A DNA stretch of 7,992 nucleotides from Clostridiales bacterium. GTDB lineage: Bacteria; Bacillota; Clostridia; Caldicoprobacterales; UBA3941. The first letter of the stretch is position 1. Every line of letters starts with the position of its first letter. The notes under the pieces were generated by a model that worked only from the letters and a program-made list of their open reading frames with translations, had not been told where the DNA came from and made no database searches. The translations under genes and the position numbers were made by a program. Location of the stretch: NCBI GenBank assembly GCA_012522165.1, contig JAAYKZ010000145.1, positions 1 through 7,992 of the forward strand. The letters are read 5' to 3'. This document shows, in pieces, positions 1 to 6,320 of the stretch.

Positions 1-58
1 ATTCTATAGTATACATACAAATATTAAACTTTATGATATGATTTAGGAGGAAAAATAA

Positions 59-772
59 ATGTTAATGGTTGATATGACATGGAATGAGGTGGAAAAATAT
101 ATATTAGAAGTTAATGATAATTTGATAATTCCAGTAGGAACTTGCGAACAACATGGATACCATTTACCACTGGGTAATGATATTTTTATCGTAGAATATA
201 TGGCCAATATTTTATCTGAAAAAACTAATGCGTTGGTTGCTCCCACATTAAACTATGGTGTTAATCTTCCCTGTGATGTACATTTAGCAGGAACTACATC
301 AATAAAGCCTGAAACCCTAAGGGAAACAATAGTATCTATAACAGATTGGTGGGAACAGCAAGGGTTTAAACATTTTTTGCTGTTAACATATCACGGTGAT
401 CCATTCCACATACAGGCCATGGAAAAAATATCTAATAACATTAAGTTATACGATATATCTGAAATTGAATATTCAGATATACTTGAGAAGCAATCTTCAA
501 TCAGACATGCTTGTGAAGCTGAAACATCAGTTGCATTATTTTTGTATCCCGAGAAGGTAAAAATGGAATTAGTCCGCGAGCATGATATACAGTTTGATGA
601 TTTCAAGAAATATTTATTTCATGAAGTAAACAATTTACCTGAAGGTTATGTGGGGAATTTGGGCTATCCTTCTTGTGCAACAAAAGAAAAAGGGAGCAAA
701 ATTATTAGTCGCATGATAGATAGTATGATAAATGAATGCTATGACTTTTTAAAACCATCGTACTTAAGATAG
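59..772 (+). CDS. Creatininase-family amidohydrolase
   Basis: This is a 237-residue cytoplasmic protein of the creatininase/MftE family, metal-dependent hydrolases that cleave cyclic or linear amides; the substrate cannot be told from sequence. Residues 25-41 carry the family's N-terminal block PVGTCEQHGYHLPLGND, so the likely metal ligands E30, H32 and D41 are present. HACEAETS at 150-157 matches the usual HAGEAETS block and supplies E155. The middle block, normally NGHGGN, reads TYHGDPFH at 110-117: the first His-Gly is kept but the second Gly and Asn are lost, which should alter the active-site pocket. Length is close to the family norm, and there is no signal peptide or membrane segment. 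The ATG is supported by AGGAGG at 45-50, 8 bases upstream. No mycofactocin or creatine-pathway genes lie nearby, so MftE or creatininase should not be assigned. The family call is firm; the function is open. Confidence 0.88.
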   Translation: MLMVDMTWNEVEKYILEVNDNLIIPVGTCEQHGYHLPLGNDIFIVEYMANILSEKTNALVAPTLNYGVNLPCDVHLAGTTSIKPETLRETIVSITDWWEQQGFKHFLLLTYHGDPFHIQAMEKISNNIKLYDISEIEYSDILEKQSSIRHACEAETSVALFLYPEKVKMELVREHDIQFDDFKKYLFHEVNNLPEGYVGNLGYPSCATKEKGSKIISRMIDSMINECYDFLKPSYLR

Positions 773-851
773 CTCATTTGCAACAATACAAGTATTATAC
801 ACTAAATAATATAAATTAATATGTTTCCTTAAGGGGTCGGTTTTCTAGGGA

Positions 852-937
852 AATCTCAAAACCCATTGACATACCCTTCGAGGCTCATCATTGTGATAAA
901 AAGTTATATGGGGTTGAGATTATAGAATTATTTTTTT
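852..937 (+). terminator. Possible terminator of the creatininase gene (long stem followed by T7)
   Basis: AATCTCAA (852-859) plus CCCA (862-865) pairs with TGGG (909-912) plus TTGAGATT (914-921), giving 12 base pairs interrupted by a small internal loop. A run of seven T lies at 931-937, nine bases after the stem. The apical loop is about 43 bases and the T-run is displaced, both poor for a simple intrinsic terminator. An attenuator-like element or chance symmetry is possible. Confidence 0.35.
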
Positions 938-997
938 AACGGATGCTGAAAGCATGGATTATACCCTTTCAAAGGGATTTGAGCCTTGTGAAGGTAT
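871..997 (+). other. Possible structured RNA or multi-branched stem
   Basis: ATACC-TT (871-878, with one bulged C) pairs with AAGGTAT (991-997), and GGCTC (882-886) pairs with GAGCC (981-985). Together they enclose the small hairpins at 943-955 and 964-976. This pairing crosses the 852-921 stem, so the two would form either a pseudoknot or two alternative folds. This is visible base pairing only; no known RNA family is assigned. Confidence 0.25.
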
Positions 998-1140
998 TAT
1001 AATATTATTATAGATCTGAGTGAACAATAATTGACGAAGGCTAAAGTTTTATTATCTGTTTACAGTCATTGATATTTTTGTTTCCACCTAAAGATGATTC
1101 CATAAATAACCTATAGATATCAATTCTACTAACTCTATTC

Positions 1141-1182
1141 ATGTAAGATGTGTTACAATGATATTAATTAATTATCTTACAT
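1141..1182. promoter_or_regulatory. Inverted repeats over a possible -10 box: candidate operator of the dehydrogenase
   Basis: ATGTAAGAT (1141-1149) and ATCTTACAT (1174-1182) form a perfect 9-base inverted repeat with a 24-base spacer. Inside it, TGTAA (1142-1146) and TTACA (1153-1157) form a second, tighter palindrome that overlaps TACAAT (1154-1159), a good -10 box. No good -35 box lies 16-18 bases upstream, which would fit an activated promoter. TGTAA-N6-TTACA resembles the variable-spacing CcpA sites reported in solventogenic clostridia; that assignment is inference. Confidence 0.35.
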
Positions 1183-1210
1183 AGAAGTCACAAAGGAAAG
1201 GAGAAATTTT

Positions 1211-2311
1211 ATGGAGTTTAAGTTTTTAATGCCTACCCAAATACATTTTGGCGAAGATGTAGTTTTAAAGAACAAAGAAGTGTTCAGTGCATTAGGCCGT
1301 AAAGCCTTGATTGTTACAGGAAGAAGCTCAGCAAAAAAGAATGGCTCTTTCGATGATGTCAGCAAGGCCCTAACCCAAACAGGAGTAGAATATATAGTTT
1401 TTGATGAGGTTGAGGAAAATCCTTCCTTGGAAACCATAGAAAAGGGCAGTAATATAGGGAAAAAGAATCATGTAGATTTTGTTATAGGAATTGGCGGCGG
1501 TTCACCTATGGATGCTGCCAAGGCTATGGCTGTATTTATTAAGAATCCTGAAATAAATATAGATAATATTTTTAGTGCAGGAAAACTGGAAAGTATCCCA
1601 GTGGTGGCCGTACCCACAACTTCAGGAACTGGTTCAGAAGTCACCCAATACAGCATTGTGACTTCCAATAAGGAAAAGACAAAGAAGAATCTAGGCCAAA
1701 GCATATTCCCAAAGGTTGCTTTTGTTGACAGTAAATATACTTTTAATCTTCCTTATAATATTACTGTCAATACCGCCCTGGATGCTTTTAGTCATTTAGT
1801 TGAAGGATATTTAAATACTAATAGCACTTACATGTCAGACATTTATGGAGAAAAAGGCTTTGAGTTATTTAAATATTGCTTTGAAAAATTAATAAGTAAA
1901 GATTTGAATAAAGAATTTAGAAAGAAGGTCATGCTGGCCTCAGTTTTCGGTGGAAAACAAATCGCGCAAACCGGAACATCTCTACCCCATGGAATGGGAT
2001 ATCCTTTGACTTATTTTAAAGGACTTCCTCATGGGCTTGCCAATGGCGTTTTGACTATAGAGTACTTAAAAAGCTTCAAAGACCAAACCAAGATAGAAAG
2101 AATGTTAGACATTTTAGGATTTAGCCATTTAGGAGAATTAGAGGAAATTTTAAACAAATTAATTGATGTAAAAATAGATATAAATGAAAAGGAAATTAAT
2201 GAGTATTCTAATAGCTTTTTTAACAATAAAGCTAAGTTAAAAAATCACCCGGAAGAAGTGGGCTTAGAAGATATCGTAGGAATTTACAGAAATAGCCTTC
2301 TTAAGAGTTAG
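1211..2311 (+). CDS. Iron-containing (group III) alcohol dehydrogenase
   Basis: This 366-residue cytoplasmic enzyme belongs to the Fe-ADH family, which interconverts aldehydes or ketones and alcohols using NAD(P)H. The N-terminal nucleotide-binding domain shows GIGGGSPMDAAKAMA (93-107) and PTTSGTGSEVT (135-145). The C-terminal domain keeps the four expected metal ligands: D191 and H195 in LDAFSHLVEGY, H260 in SLPHGMGY and H274 in GLPHGLANG. It should therefore be active. Length is slightly below the usual 380-390, with no obvious lost motif. The ATG is preceded by AAAGGAG (1198-1204) at 6 bases. The substrate (butanol, propanediol, lactaldehyde or another) and the cofactor preference are not resolved. 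A possible operator at 1141-1182 suggests control separate from the creatininase gene. The neighbours give no pathway clue. Confidence 0.93.
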   Translation: MEFKFLMPTQIHFGEDVVLKNKEVFSALGRKALIVTGRSSAKKNGSFDDVSKALTQTGVEYIVFDEVEENPSLETIEKGSNIGKKNHVDFVIGIGGGSPMDAAKAMAVFIKNPEINIDNIFSAGKLESIPVVAVPTTSGTGSEVTQYSIVTSNKEKTKKNLGQSIFPKVAFVDSKYTFNLPYNITVNTALDAFSHLVEGYLNTNSTYMSDIYGEKGFELFKYCFEKLISKDLNKEFRKKVMLASVFGGKQIAQTGTSLPHGMGYPLTYFKGLPHGLANGVLTIEYLKSFKDQTKIERMLDILGFSHLGELEEILNKLIDVKIDINEKEINEYSNSFFNNKAKLKNHPEEVGLEDIVGIYRNSLLKS

Positions 2312-2321
2312 ATTTTCTACG

Positions 2322-2339
2322 TAGATTTTGTTGAATCTA
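2322..2339. repeat. Short AT-rich inverted repeat after the dehydrogenase gene
   Basis: TAGATT (2322-2327) and AATCTA (2334-2339) are separated by TTGTTG, just after the stop codon. It overlaps the 10-base palindrome TCTACGTAGA (2316-2325). The stem is weak and has no clean T-run, so it is at best a poor terminator. Confidence 0.25.
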
Positions 2340-2342
2340 GAT

Positions 2343-2371
2343 TTGAAAATACAGTTGTAGATTAGTTAAAT
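2343..2371 (+). promoter_or_regulatory. Possible weak promoter of the ATPase gene
   Basis: TTGAAA (2343-2348) and TTAAAT (2366-2371) are separated by 17 bases, fitting sigma-A spacing with five and four consensus matches respectively. The leader would be about 94 bases. In sequence this AT-rich such matches arise by chance, so support is low. Confidence 0.25.
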
Positions 2372-2471
2372 ACTATAAACTATCCTATTGTCCCAGTTGA
2401 TGGAACAAAATCTGCTTAAGAAAATATAAGTTATGTCATAGCGTAAATATCGCGAAAAAATCTAGCTTGGT

Positions 2472-3458
2472 ATGACCAATTTCGATAAAGTCAGGGACTA
2501 TTTCTGTAAATTTGCAATAAGACCCATTGAGCGCTGCGAAAACTGGGTCATGAGCGGGTATATTGAAGTTTTCTATTACAATGCTGATAAAGGGAGAACA
2601 AGAGTGGTTTATTTAAGTATTTTTACATTTCCTGATGAAGATATGGAATTTGATTTTTTCCTGAGCATAAAGAGAACGTGTTATGATTCATTTTATCCAT
2701 TTAAAGTATTGTCGAGACATGGATTTGAAAGAATAGATTTTGAACCAATAACAATCTTATACGGAGGAAATGGCTCAGGAAAAACAACCACATTAAATGT
2801 TATAGCAGAGAAGACAGGAATTCACCGTGATTCCATCTATAATAAATCTAATTTTTTTGGCGATTACGTAAATATGTGTGGAATGCAACTTGAGACAGAA
2901 ATACCTAAAGATAGTAGGATTATTACCAGTGATGATGTTTTTGATTATATGTTGAATATTCGCTACCTTAACGAAGGAATTGATCAAAAGCGAGAAGAAC
3001 TTTTTGATGAGTACCTTGGTTTTAAATATTCTCATTTCCAAATCAAGTCTATAGAAGATTATGAACAGCTGAAAAAAGTAAACGCGGCTAGAAGTAAAAC
3101 CCAGTCACGTTATGTGAGGAATCAATTGATGAATAACGTACGGGAATATTCTAATGGTGAAAGTGCATTTATGTATTTTACAGAAAAAATCCAGGAAAAT
3201 GGCCTTTATTTGTTGGACGAACCTGAAAATAGTCTTTCTCCAAAACTACAGATAGAATTGATGAAATTTATTGAGGATTCTGCGCGTTTTTTTAACTGTC
3301 AATTTATTATTTCAACAAACTCTCCATTTTTACTGGCTATGAATGGGGCCAAAATATATGATCTTGATGAAAATCCAGTGGATGTGAAAAGGTGGACTGA
3401 GTTAGAAAATGTACGTTTGTACTATAATTTTTTCAAAGAATATGATAGAGAATTTTGA
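2472..3458 (+). CDS. AAA/ABC-type ATPase (AAA_21 or COG3910-like) with altered switch residue
   Basis: This is a 328-residue soluble stand-alone ATPase with an ABC-type head; its cellular role is unknown. Residues 98-106 (GGNGSGKTT) are the Walker A loop. SNGES at 227-231 is the ABC signature, and LYLLDEPEN at 245-253 is Walker B, with D249 and catalytic E250. The switch motif, normally THSP, reads STNSP (281-285), so N283 replaces the usual His. About 90 residues precede Walker A, and a mostly polar, charged stretch (about 165-225) separates the two halves of the ATPase core. There is no coiled-coil arm of SMC or RecN size, no TOPRIM/OLD nuclease and no partner nuclease gene, so a defence or repair role is not supported. 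A TAG stop at 2463-2465 lies just upstream in frame, making ATG 2472 the first possible start. It lacks a clear Shine-Dalgarno sequence, so translation may be weak or begin at Met27. Confidence 0.82.
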   Translation: MTNFDKVRDYFCKFAIRPIERCENWVMSGYIEVFYYNADKGRTRVVYLSIFTFPDEDMEFDFFLSIKRTCYDSFYPFKVLSRHGFERIDFEPITILYGGNGSGKTTTLNVIAEKTGIHRDSIYNKSNFFGDYVNMCGMQLETEIPKDSRIITSDDVFDYMLNIRYLNEGIDQKREELFDEYLGFKYSHFQIKSIEDYEQLKKVNAARSKTQSRYVRNQLMNNVREYSNGESAFMYFTEKIQENGLYLLDEPENSLSPKLQIELMKFIEDSARFFNCQFIISTNSPFLLAMNGAKIYDLDENPVDVKRWTELENVRLYYNFFKEYDREF

Positions 3459-3482
3459 ATTGCTTACGCTTTAGCAAAAAGT

Positions 3483-3512
3483 CTTTCCCATTGTGAAAGG
3501 GTAGCCTATAAT
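3483..3512 (+). promoter_or_regulatory. Possible promoter of yjbQ with overlapping inverted repeat
   Basis: TATAAT at 3507-3512 is a perfect -10 box, placed to give a leader of about 54 bases before the YjbQ start. No good -35 box sits upstream. The inverted repeat CTTTC (3483-3487)/GAAAG (3495-3499) fills the spacer and could be an operator or the weak end of the ATPase transcript. Another small inverted repeat, TTGCT (3460-3464)/AGCAA (3473-3477), directly follows the ATPase stop. Confidence 0.3.
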
Positions 3513-3571
3513 TGAACTTCATATTCTATGTAGAACAAATAATAAGTATTTGGAAAGAGGAGGGTAATAAT

Positions 3572-3964
3572 ATGTATCACAGAATTCAAACTACCAAACC
3601 ACAACAGTTCATTAACATAACAAATATGGTAGCTGATGAGGTTAAAAAGAGTAATGTGCGGGACGGGATTGCAGTTGTGTATGTGCCCCATACCACAGCC
3701 GGAGTCACTATAAATGAAAGTGCTGATCCCGATGTTGTAAGGGACATGATTTCTGCACTAGATAAAACCTATCCCGTACATGGAGACTATCTTCATTTTG
3801 AAGGGAATTCCCATGCTCATATAAAGGCTTCGCTTATGGGATCCTCCTGTTCGGTGATAATACAGGACGGAAAGCTTTTGCTTGGTACTTGGCAGGGGAT
3901 CTATTTTTGTGAATTTGACGGGCCTAGAAATAGGAAATTCTATGTAAAAATTATGGAGGGCTAA
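3572..3964 (+). CDS. yjbQ: YjbQ/UPF0047 family protein
   Basis: This small cytoplasmic protein of 130 residues belongs to the widespread YjbQ (UPF0047) family. Databases often call the family a secondary thiamine-phosphate synthase, because members can weakly replace ThiE; the true role is unsettled. The family blocks are all present: YVPHTTAGVTINESADPDV (37-55), YLHFEGNSHAHIKASLMGSS (73-92), LLLGTWQGIYFCEFDGPRNR (102-121). Conserved His residues 40, 81 and 83 and Glu114 are intact, and the length is typical. I chose ATG 3572 because AGAGGAGGG lies 8-9 bases upstream and the protein then begins where family members do. A longer frame from TTG 3512 would add 20 residues spanning that ribosome binding site. 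No thiamine genes or THI-box riboswitch are nearby. Confidence 0.92.
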   Translation: MYHRIQTTKPQQFINITNMVADEVKKSNVRDGIAVVYVPHTTAGVTINESADPDVVRDMISALDKTYPVHGDYLHFEGNSHAHIKASLMGSSCSVIIQDGKLLLGTWQGIYFCEFDGPRNRKFYVKIMEG

Positions 3965-4015
3965 TCGGGCCATAGTTATTCTACATCTATAATGGCAGCT
4001 ACCAAATAGAAATAA

Positions 4016-4044
4016 TTGACTTATTTTTACGTATCATGTAAAAT
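4016..4044 (+). promoter_or_regulatory. Sigma-A-type promoter of the beta-xylosidase gene
   Basis: TTGACT (4016-4021) and TAAAAT (4039-4044) each match consensus at five of six positions and are separated by the ideal 17 bases. Transcription would start near 4051, leaving a leader of about 30 bases carrying the AAGGGGG ribosome binding site. This is the best-formed promoter in the window. No operator palindrome is evident around it. Confidence 0.65.
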
Positions 4045-4080
4045 TGTCTTATACTATATAAATTAAGGGGGTCGAATACT

Positions 4081-6123
4081 GTGCAGTATCATGTTAAAAA
4101 AACTGGTAGCGATTTAAATCCTGGAACAGAGGATAAGCCTTTCTTGACTATAAGCAAGGCAGCTAGGGTCGCAAAACCTGGAGATGTTATTACTGTTCAT
4201 GAAGGTGTTTACCGTGAATGGGTCAGCCCAAAAATGGGAGGAACTGCTTCACAGCGAATTACATATCAGGCCGCAGAAGGTGAAAATGTAGTTATTACAG
4301 GCGCTGAAGTAATTACCCATTGGGAAAAAGATGGAGATATATGGAAGGCAGTTATAGACAATGAGTTTTTTGGAGACTTCAACCCATATAGCGAGGTTTT
4401 ATTTGGGGATTGGCTTTTTACTAGAGATAGAGTTTTCCATTTAGGTGAGGTTTATTTAAATGGCCGTGCTATGTATGAAGCTGAATCTATTGACGAAGTA
4501 CGTAATCCTAAGAAGTCTGAAACATCATTTGAACCAGAATTTTCTATTTATAAATGGTATGCAGAAGTTGATGATCACTATACCACTATATATGCAAACT
4601 TCCATGGAGAAGATCCGAGAAATGGCAATGTTGAGATAAATGTACGCCGTTTCTGTTTCTGGCCCGCTACCCCCGGTGTCAACTATATAACAGTACGTGG
4701 CTTTACAATGAAACAAGCTGCTACTCAGTGGGCGCCTCCAACAGCCTTGCAGGAAGGTTTAATTGGTCCCCATTGGAGTAAAGGCTGGATTATCGAAAAC
4801 AATACCATCAGTGATTCACGATGCACTGGCATAAGCCTTGGAAAAGAAGAAAGCACAGGGCATAACGAATGGACCACCTTGTTCACCAAAATGGGCCATC
4901 AACGTGAACAAGAAGTTATATTTAGAGCCTTTAACAAGGGCTGGAGCAAGGATAATATAGGCGGCCATATTGTTCGTAACAATCATATATACAACTGTGG
5001 ACAAGCTGGTATAGTGGGACATTTGGGTTGTGCATTCAGTGTGATCGAAAACAATTACATACATGATATAACATACAAGAGGGAATTTCACGGTGCAGAG
5101 GTGGGTGGAATCAAGTTCCATGCTGCCATAGATACCATTATTAGAAATAATATAATTCATAACTCCTATAGAGGAATCTGGTTGGACTGGCAGGCACAGG
5201 GTACTCGTGTCCACAATAATATATTGTTTGGTAATGATAGTGAAGATATGTTGGTGGAAGTTAGCCATGGCCCAACTATGATCGATCATAATATTATGCT
5301 TTCTGATCATGCATTCAAAACCCTTAGCCATAGCTGCGCACTTGTTCATAATCTGATTGCTGGAACAATTTCAGCATCTGATGAAATGAGAAGGCATACA
5401 CCTTACCATGTTCCACACAGTACCGCTATTGCTGGTATGACAAACTTTACAGGCGGAGATGATCGTTATTATAACAATATTTTCCTCCGCAAAAAAGATG
5501 ATCCACGCTCAGATGAACCTTATTACGAAAGTTTCTTTAGTAACGAAATATTAAAACCTGAAGAGATAACGCCTTTTTCTAGTGCATTTTTATCATATCC
5601 TGTAGGTACTGCTGTTTACAATGATTATCCTGGTCCAGATGATGAAAAACCCTGGGAACGAATTAAAAAATTCTTCGAAATGGGTGGACCGCCTCCAAAA
5701 CCACAGGAAAAGACTGATGAAGATGACGAAGAAGGTCAACCATCATATGTAAGCCTTTCCAAACCATCTCCTCTTCCAGTGTATATTGAAAACAATGTTT
5801 ACTTCAATAGAGCCATTCCATACAAGAAGGAGAAGGGTGCGAAAGTATATGAAGATTCAGGTATTGAATACACCATAGATTGGGAAAACAAAAAGGTGAT
5901 TATTGAAATAACAAATCCTGATATGCTTATGGAAAGCGCTGCTGAAATTGTTACCACTGAGATACTTGGATTTGGATTCCATCCGGAGCAGCTATTTGAA
6001 AAACCTGATGGAACGCCCTATCGCTTTGATACAGACTTCTTTGGACATCCACGTGGTGAAAAGGCCATTCCTGGCCCCTTCCAAGTAACAGGTAAACAAA
6101 GGTTTGAGTTTTCATTTAAGTAA
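4081..6123 (+). CDS. xylC: GH120-family beta-xylosidase (right-handed parallel beta-helix), XylC-like
   Basis: This 680-residue enzyme appears to belong to glycoside hydrolase family 120, whose founding member, XylC of Thermoanaerobacterium saccharolyticum, releases xylose from xylo-oligosaccharides. Recalled XylC features match along the whole length: the N-terminal block FLTISKAARVAKPGD (21-35), GWIIENNTISD (235-245) and beta-helix rungs of the IRNNIIH type. LDWQAQGTRV (368-377) and VEVSHGP (392-398) hold D369 and E393, which correspond to the XylC nucleophile Asp382 and acid/base Glu405. There is no signal peptide, so it should act in the cytoplasm on imported oligosaccharides. It is about 40 residues longer than XylC, mainly through a proline- and acid-rich linker (about 515-566) before the C-terminal beta domain. 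GTG 4081 has AAGGGGG (4065-4071) at 9 bases; the ATG at 4091 is out of frame. The family call rests on memory of XylC; activity and exact substrate are inferred. Confidence 0.8.
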   Translation: MQYHVKKTGSDLNPGTEDKPFLTISKAARVAKPGDVITVHEGVYREWVSPKMGGTASQRITYQAAEGENVVITGAEVITHWEKDGDIWKAVIDNEFFGDFNPYSEVLFGDWLFTRDRVFHLGEVYLNGRAMYEAESIDEVRNPKKSETSFEPEFSIYKWYAEVDDHYTTIYANFHGEDPRNGNVEINVRRFCFWPATPGVNYITVRGFTMKQAATQWAPPTALQEGLIGPHWSKGWIIENNTISDSRCTGISLGKEESTGHNEWTTLFTKMGHQREQEVIFRAFNKGWSKDNIGGHIVRNNHIYNCGQAGIVGHLGCAFSVIENNYIHDITYKREFHGAEVGGIKFHAAIDTIIRNNIIHNSYRGIWLDWQAQGTRVHNNILFGNDSEDMLVEVSHGPTMIDHNIMLSDHAFKTLSHSCALVHNLIAGTISASDEMRRHTPYHVPHSTAIAGMTNFTGGDDRYYNNIFLRKKDDPRSDEPYYESFFSNEILKPEEITPFSSAFLSYPVGTAVYNDYPGPDDEKPWERIKKFFEMGGPPPKPQEKTDEDDEEGQPSYVSLSKPSPLPVYIENNVYFNRAIPYKKEKGAKVYEDSGIEYTIDWENKKVIIEITNPDMLMESAAEIVTTEILGFGFHPEQLFEKPDGTPYRFDTDFFGHPRGEKAIPGPFQVTGKQRFEFSFK

Positions 6124-6144
6124 GCAACATATACTTTAATCTTC

Positions 6145-6190
6145 AACCGCCATGTAGATGTGAGAAATTTGCGTGGCGGTTATTTATTAA
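6145..6190 (+). terminator. Rho-independent terminator after the beta-xylosidase gene
   Basis: AACCGCCA (6145-6152) pairs perfectly with TGGCGGTT (6174-6181). Two wobble pairs and one G-C pair extend this to 11 base pairs around a 15-base loop. A T-rich tail (ATTTATTAA, 6182-6190) follows. It lies 21 bases after the stop codon and should separate the xylosidase transcript from the next gene. Confidence 0.75.
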
Positions 6191-6215
6191 TCGACTATTT
6201 GTTTAACTTTTGATT

Positions 6216-6263
6216 ATATACTGAATTTAAAAGTCACAATTCCCCCTTTTGCTCATATACTGA
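6216..6263 (+). promoter_or_regulatory. Repeated -10-like boxes upstream of the propeller gene
   Basis: ATATACTGA occurs twice, at 6216-6224 and 6255-6263, each containing TATACT, a good -10 box. Neither has a convincing -35 box at the right distance. If the first is used, the transcript starts near 6229 and includes the whole leader hairpin; if the second is used, the 5' arm of that hairpin is lost. Confidence 0.3.
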
Positions 6264-6313
6264 TAGTGCAAGTATATACAGATATATATCTTGCATTATA
6301 TCTCAAAAGGGGG
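6242..6313 (+). promoter_or_regulatory. Long leader hairpin that masks the ribosome binding site
   Basis: CCCCCTTTTG (6242-6251) is a perfect complement of CAAAAGGGGG (6304-6313), which contains the Shine-Dalgarno sequence of the gene starting at 6321. Between the arms, ATATA (6255-6259) can pair with TATAT (6297-6301). TGCAAGTATATA (6267-6278) can pair with TATATA (6283-6288) and CTTGCA (6290-6295), leaving one bulged T and a CAGA loop. That totals up to 27 base pairs. In RNA it would block ribosome access unless opened by heat, a protein or a competing RNA. At DNA level it could be an operator. Confidence 0.5.
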
Positions 6314-6320
6314 TAAAAGG

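Larger units (their letters stand above)
773..1210. other. 438-base non-coding stretch with several inverted repeats
   Basis: I see no open frame with a ribosome binding site or recognisable protein here; all frames are broken by stops. The stretch has three parts: an AT-rich lead-in (773-830), a cluster of inverted repeats (852-997), and an AT-rich region ending in a symmetrical element and the ribosome binding site of the next gene (1141-1204). Small perfect hairpins occur at 943-955 (ATGCT-GAA-AGCAT), 964-976 (CCCTTT-C-AAAGGG) and 984-994 (CCTT-GTG-AAGG). It may be a structured leader or small RNA, a decayed insertion, or simply spacer. It did not match any riboswitch class I could recall. 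Confidence 0.6.

Noticed and set aside
862..886. Partner inverted repeat for the possible ISL3 end at 7908
   Set aside because: Only ATTGACA matches the reverse complement of the end; the rest diverges, so this is probably chance.
830..1000. T-box, SAM, c-di-GMP or other known riboswitch
   Set aside because: None of the conserved cores I can recall, such as the T-box AGGGUGG sequence, is present.
59..2311. Mycofactocin-type cluster (MftE-like protein plus alcohol dehydrogenase)
   Set aside because: No precursor peptide, MftB, radical-SAM MftC or MftD is present, and this dehydrogenase is iron-type.
3512..3571. TTG start extending YjbQ by 20 residues
   Set aside because: The extension spans a strong AGAGGAGGG site and goes beyond the normal family N-terminus.
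2472..3964. ATPase plus YjbQ as an anti-phage defence pair
   Set aside because: There is no nuclease, TOPRIM, toxin or other effector domain, and YjbQ is a housekeeping-type protein. The two have separate start signals 113 bases apart.
4816..5349. 177-codon open frame on the - strand inside the xylosidase gene
   Set aside because: It lies wholly opposite a well-supported gene, has no ribosome binding site, and its His/Met/Ile-rich composition is what the reverse of beta-helix codons gives.
6291..6320. TTG start giving the propeller protein ten more residues
   Set aside because: It sits inside the hairpin, the extra residues would be encoded by the Shine-Dalgarno sequence itself, and ATG 6321 has ideal spacing.
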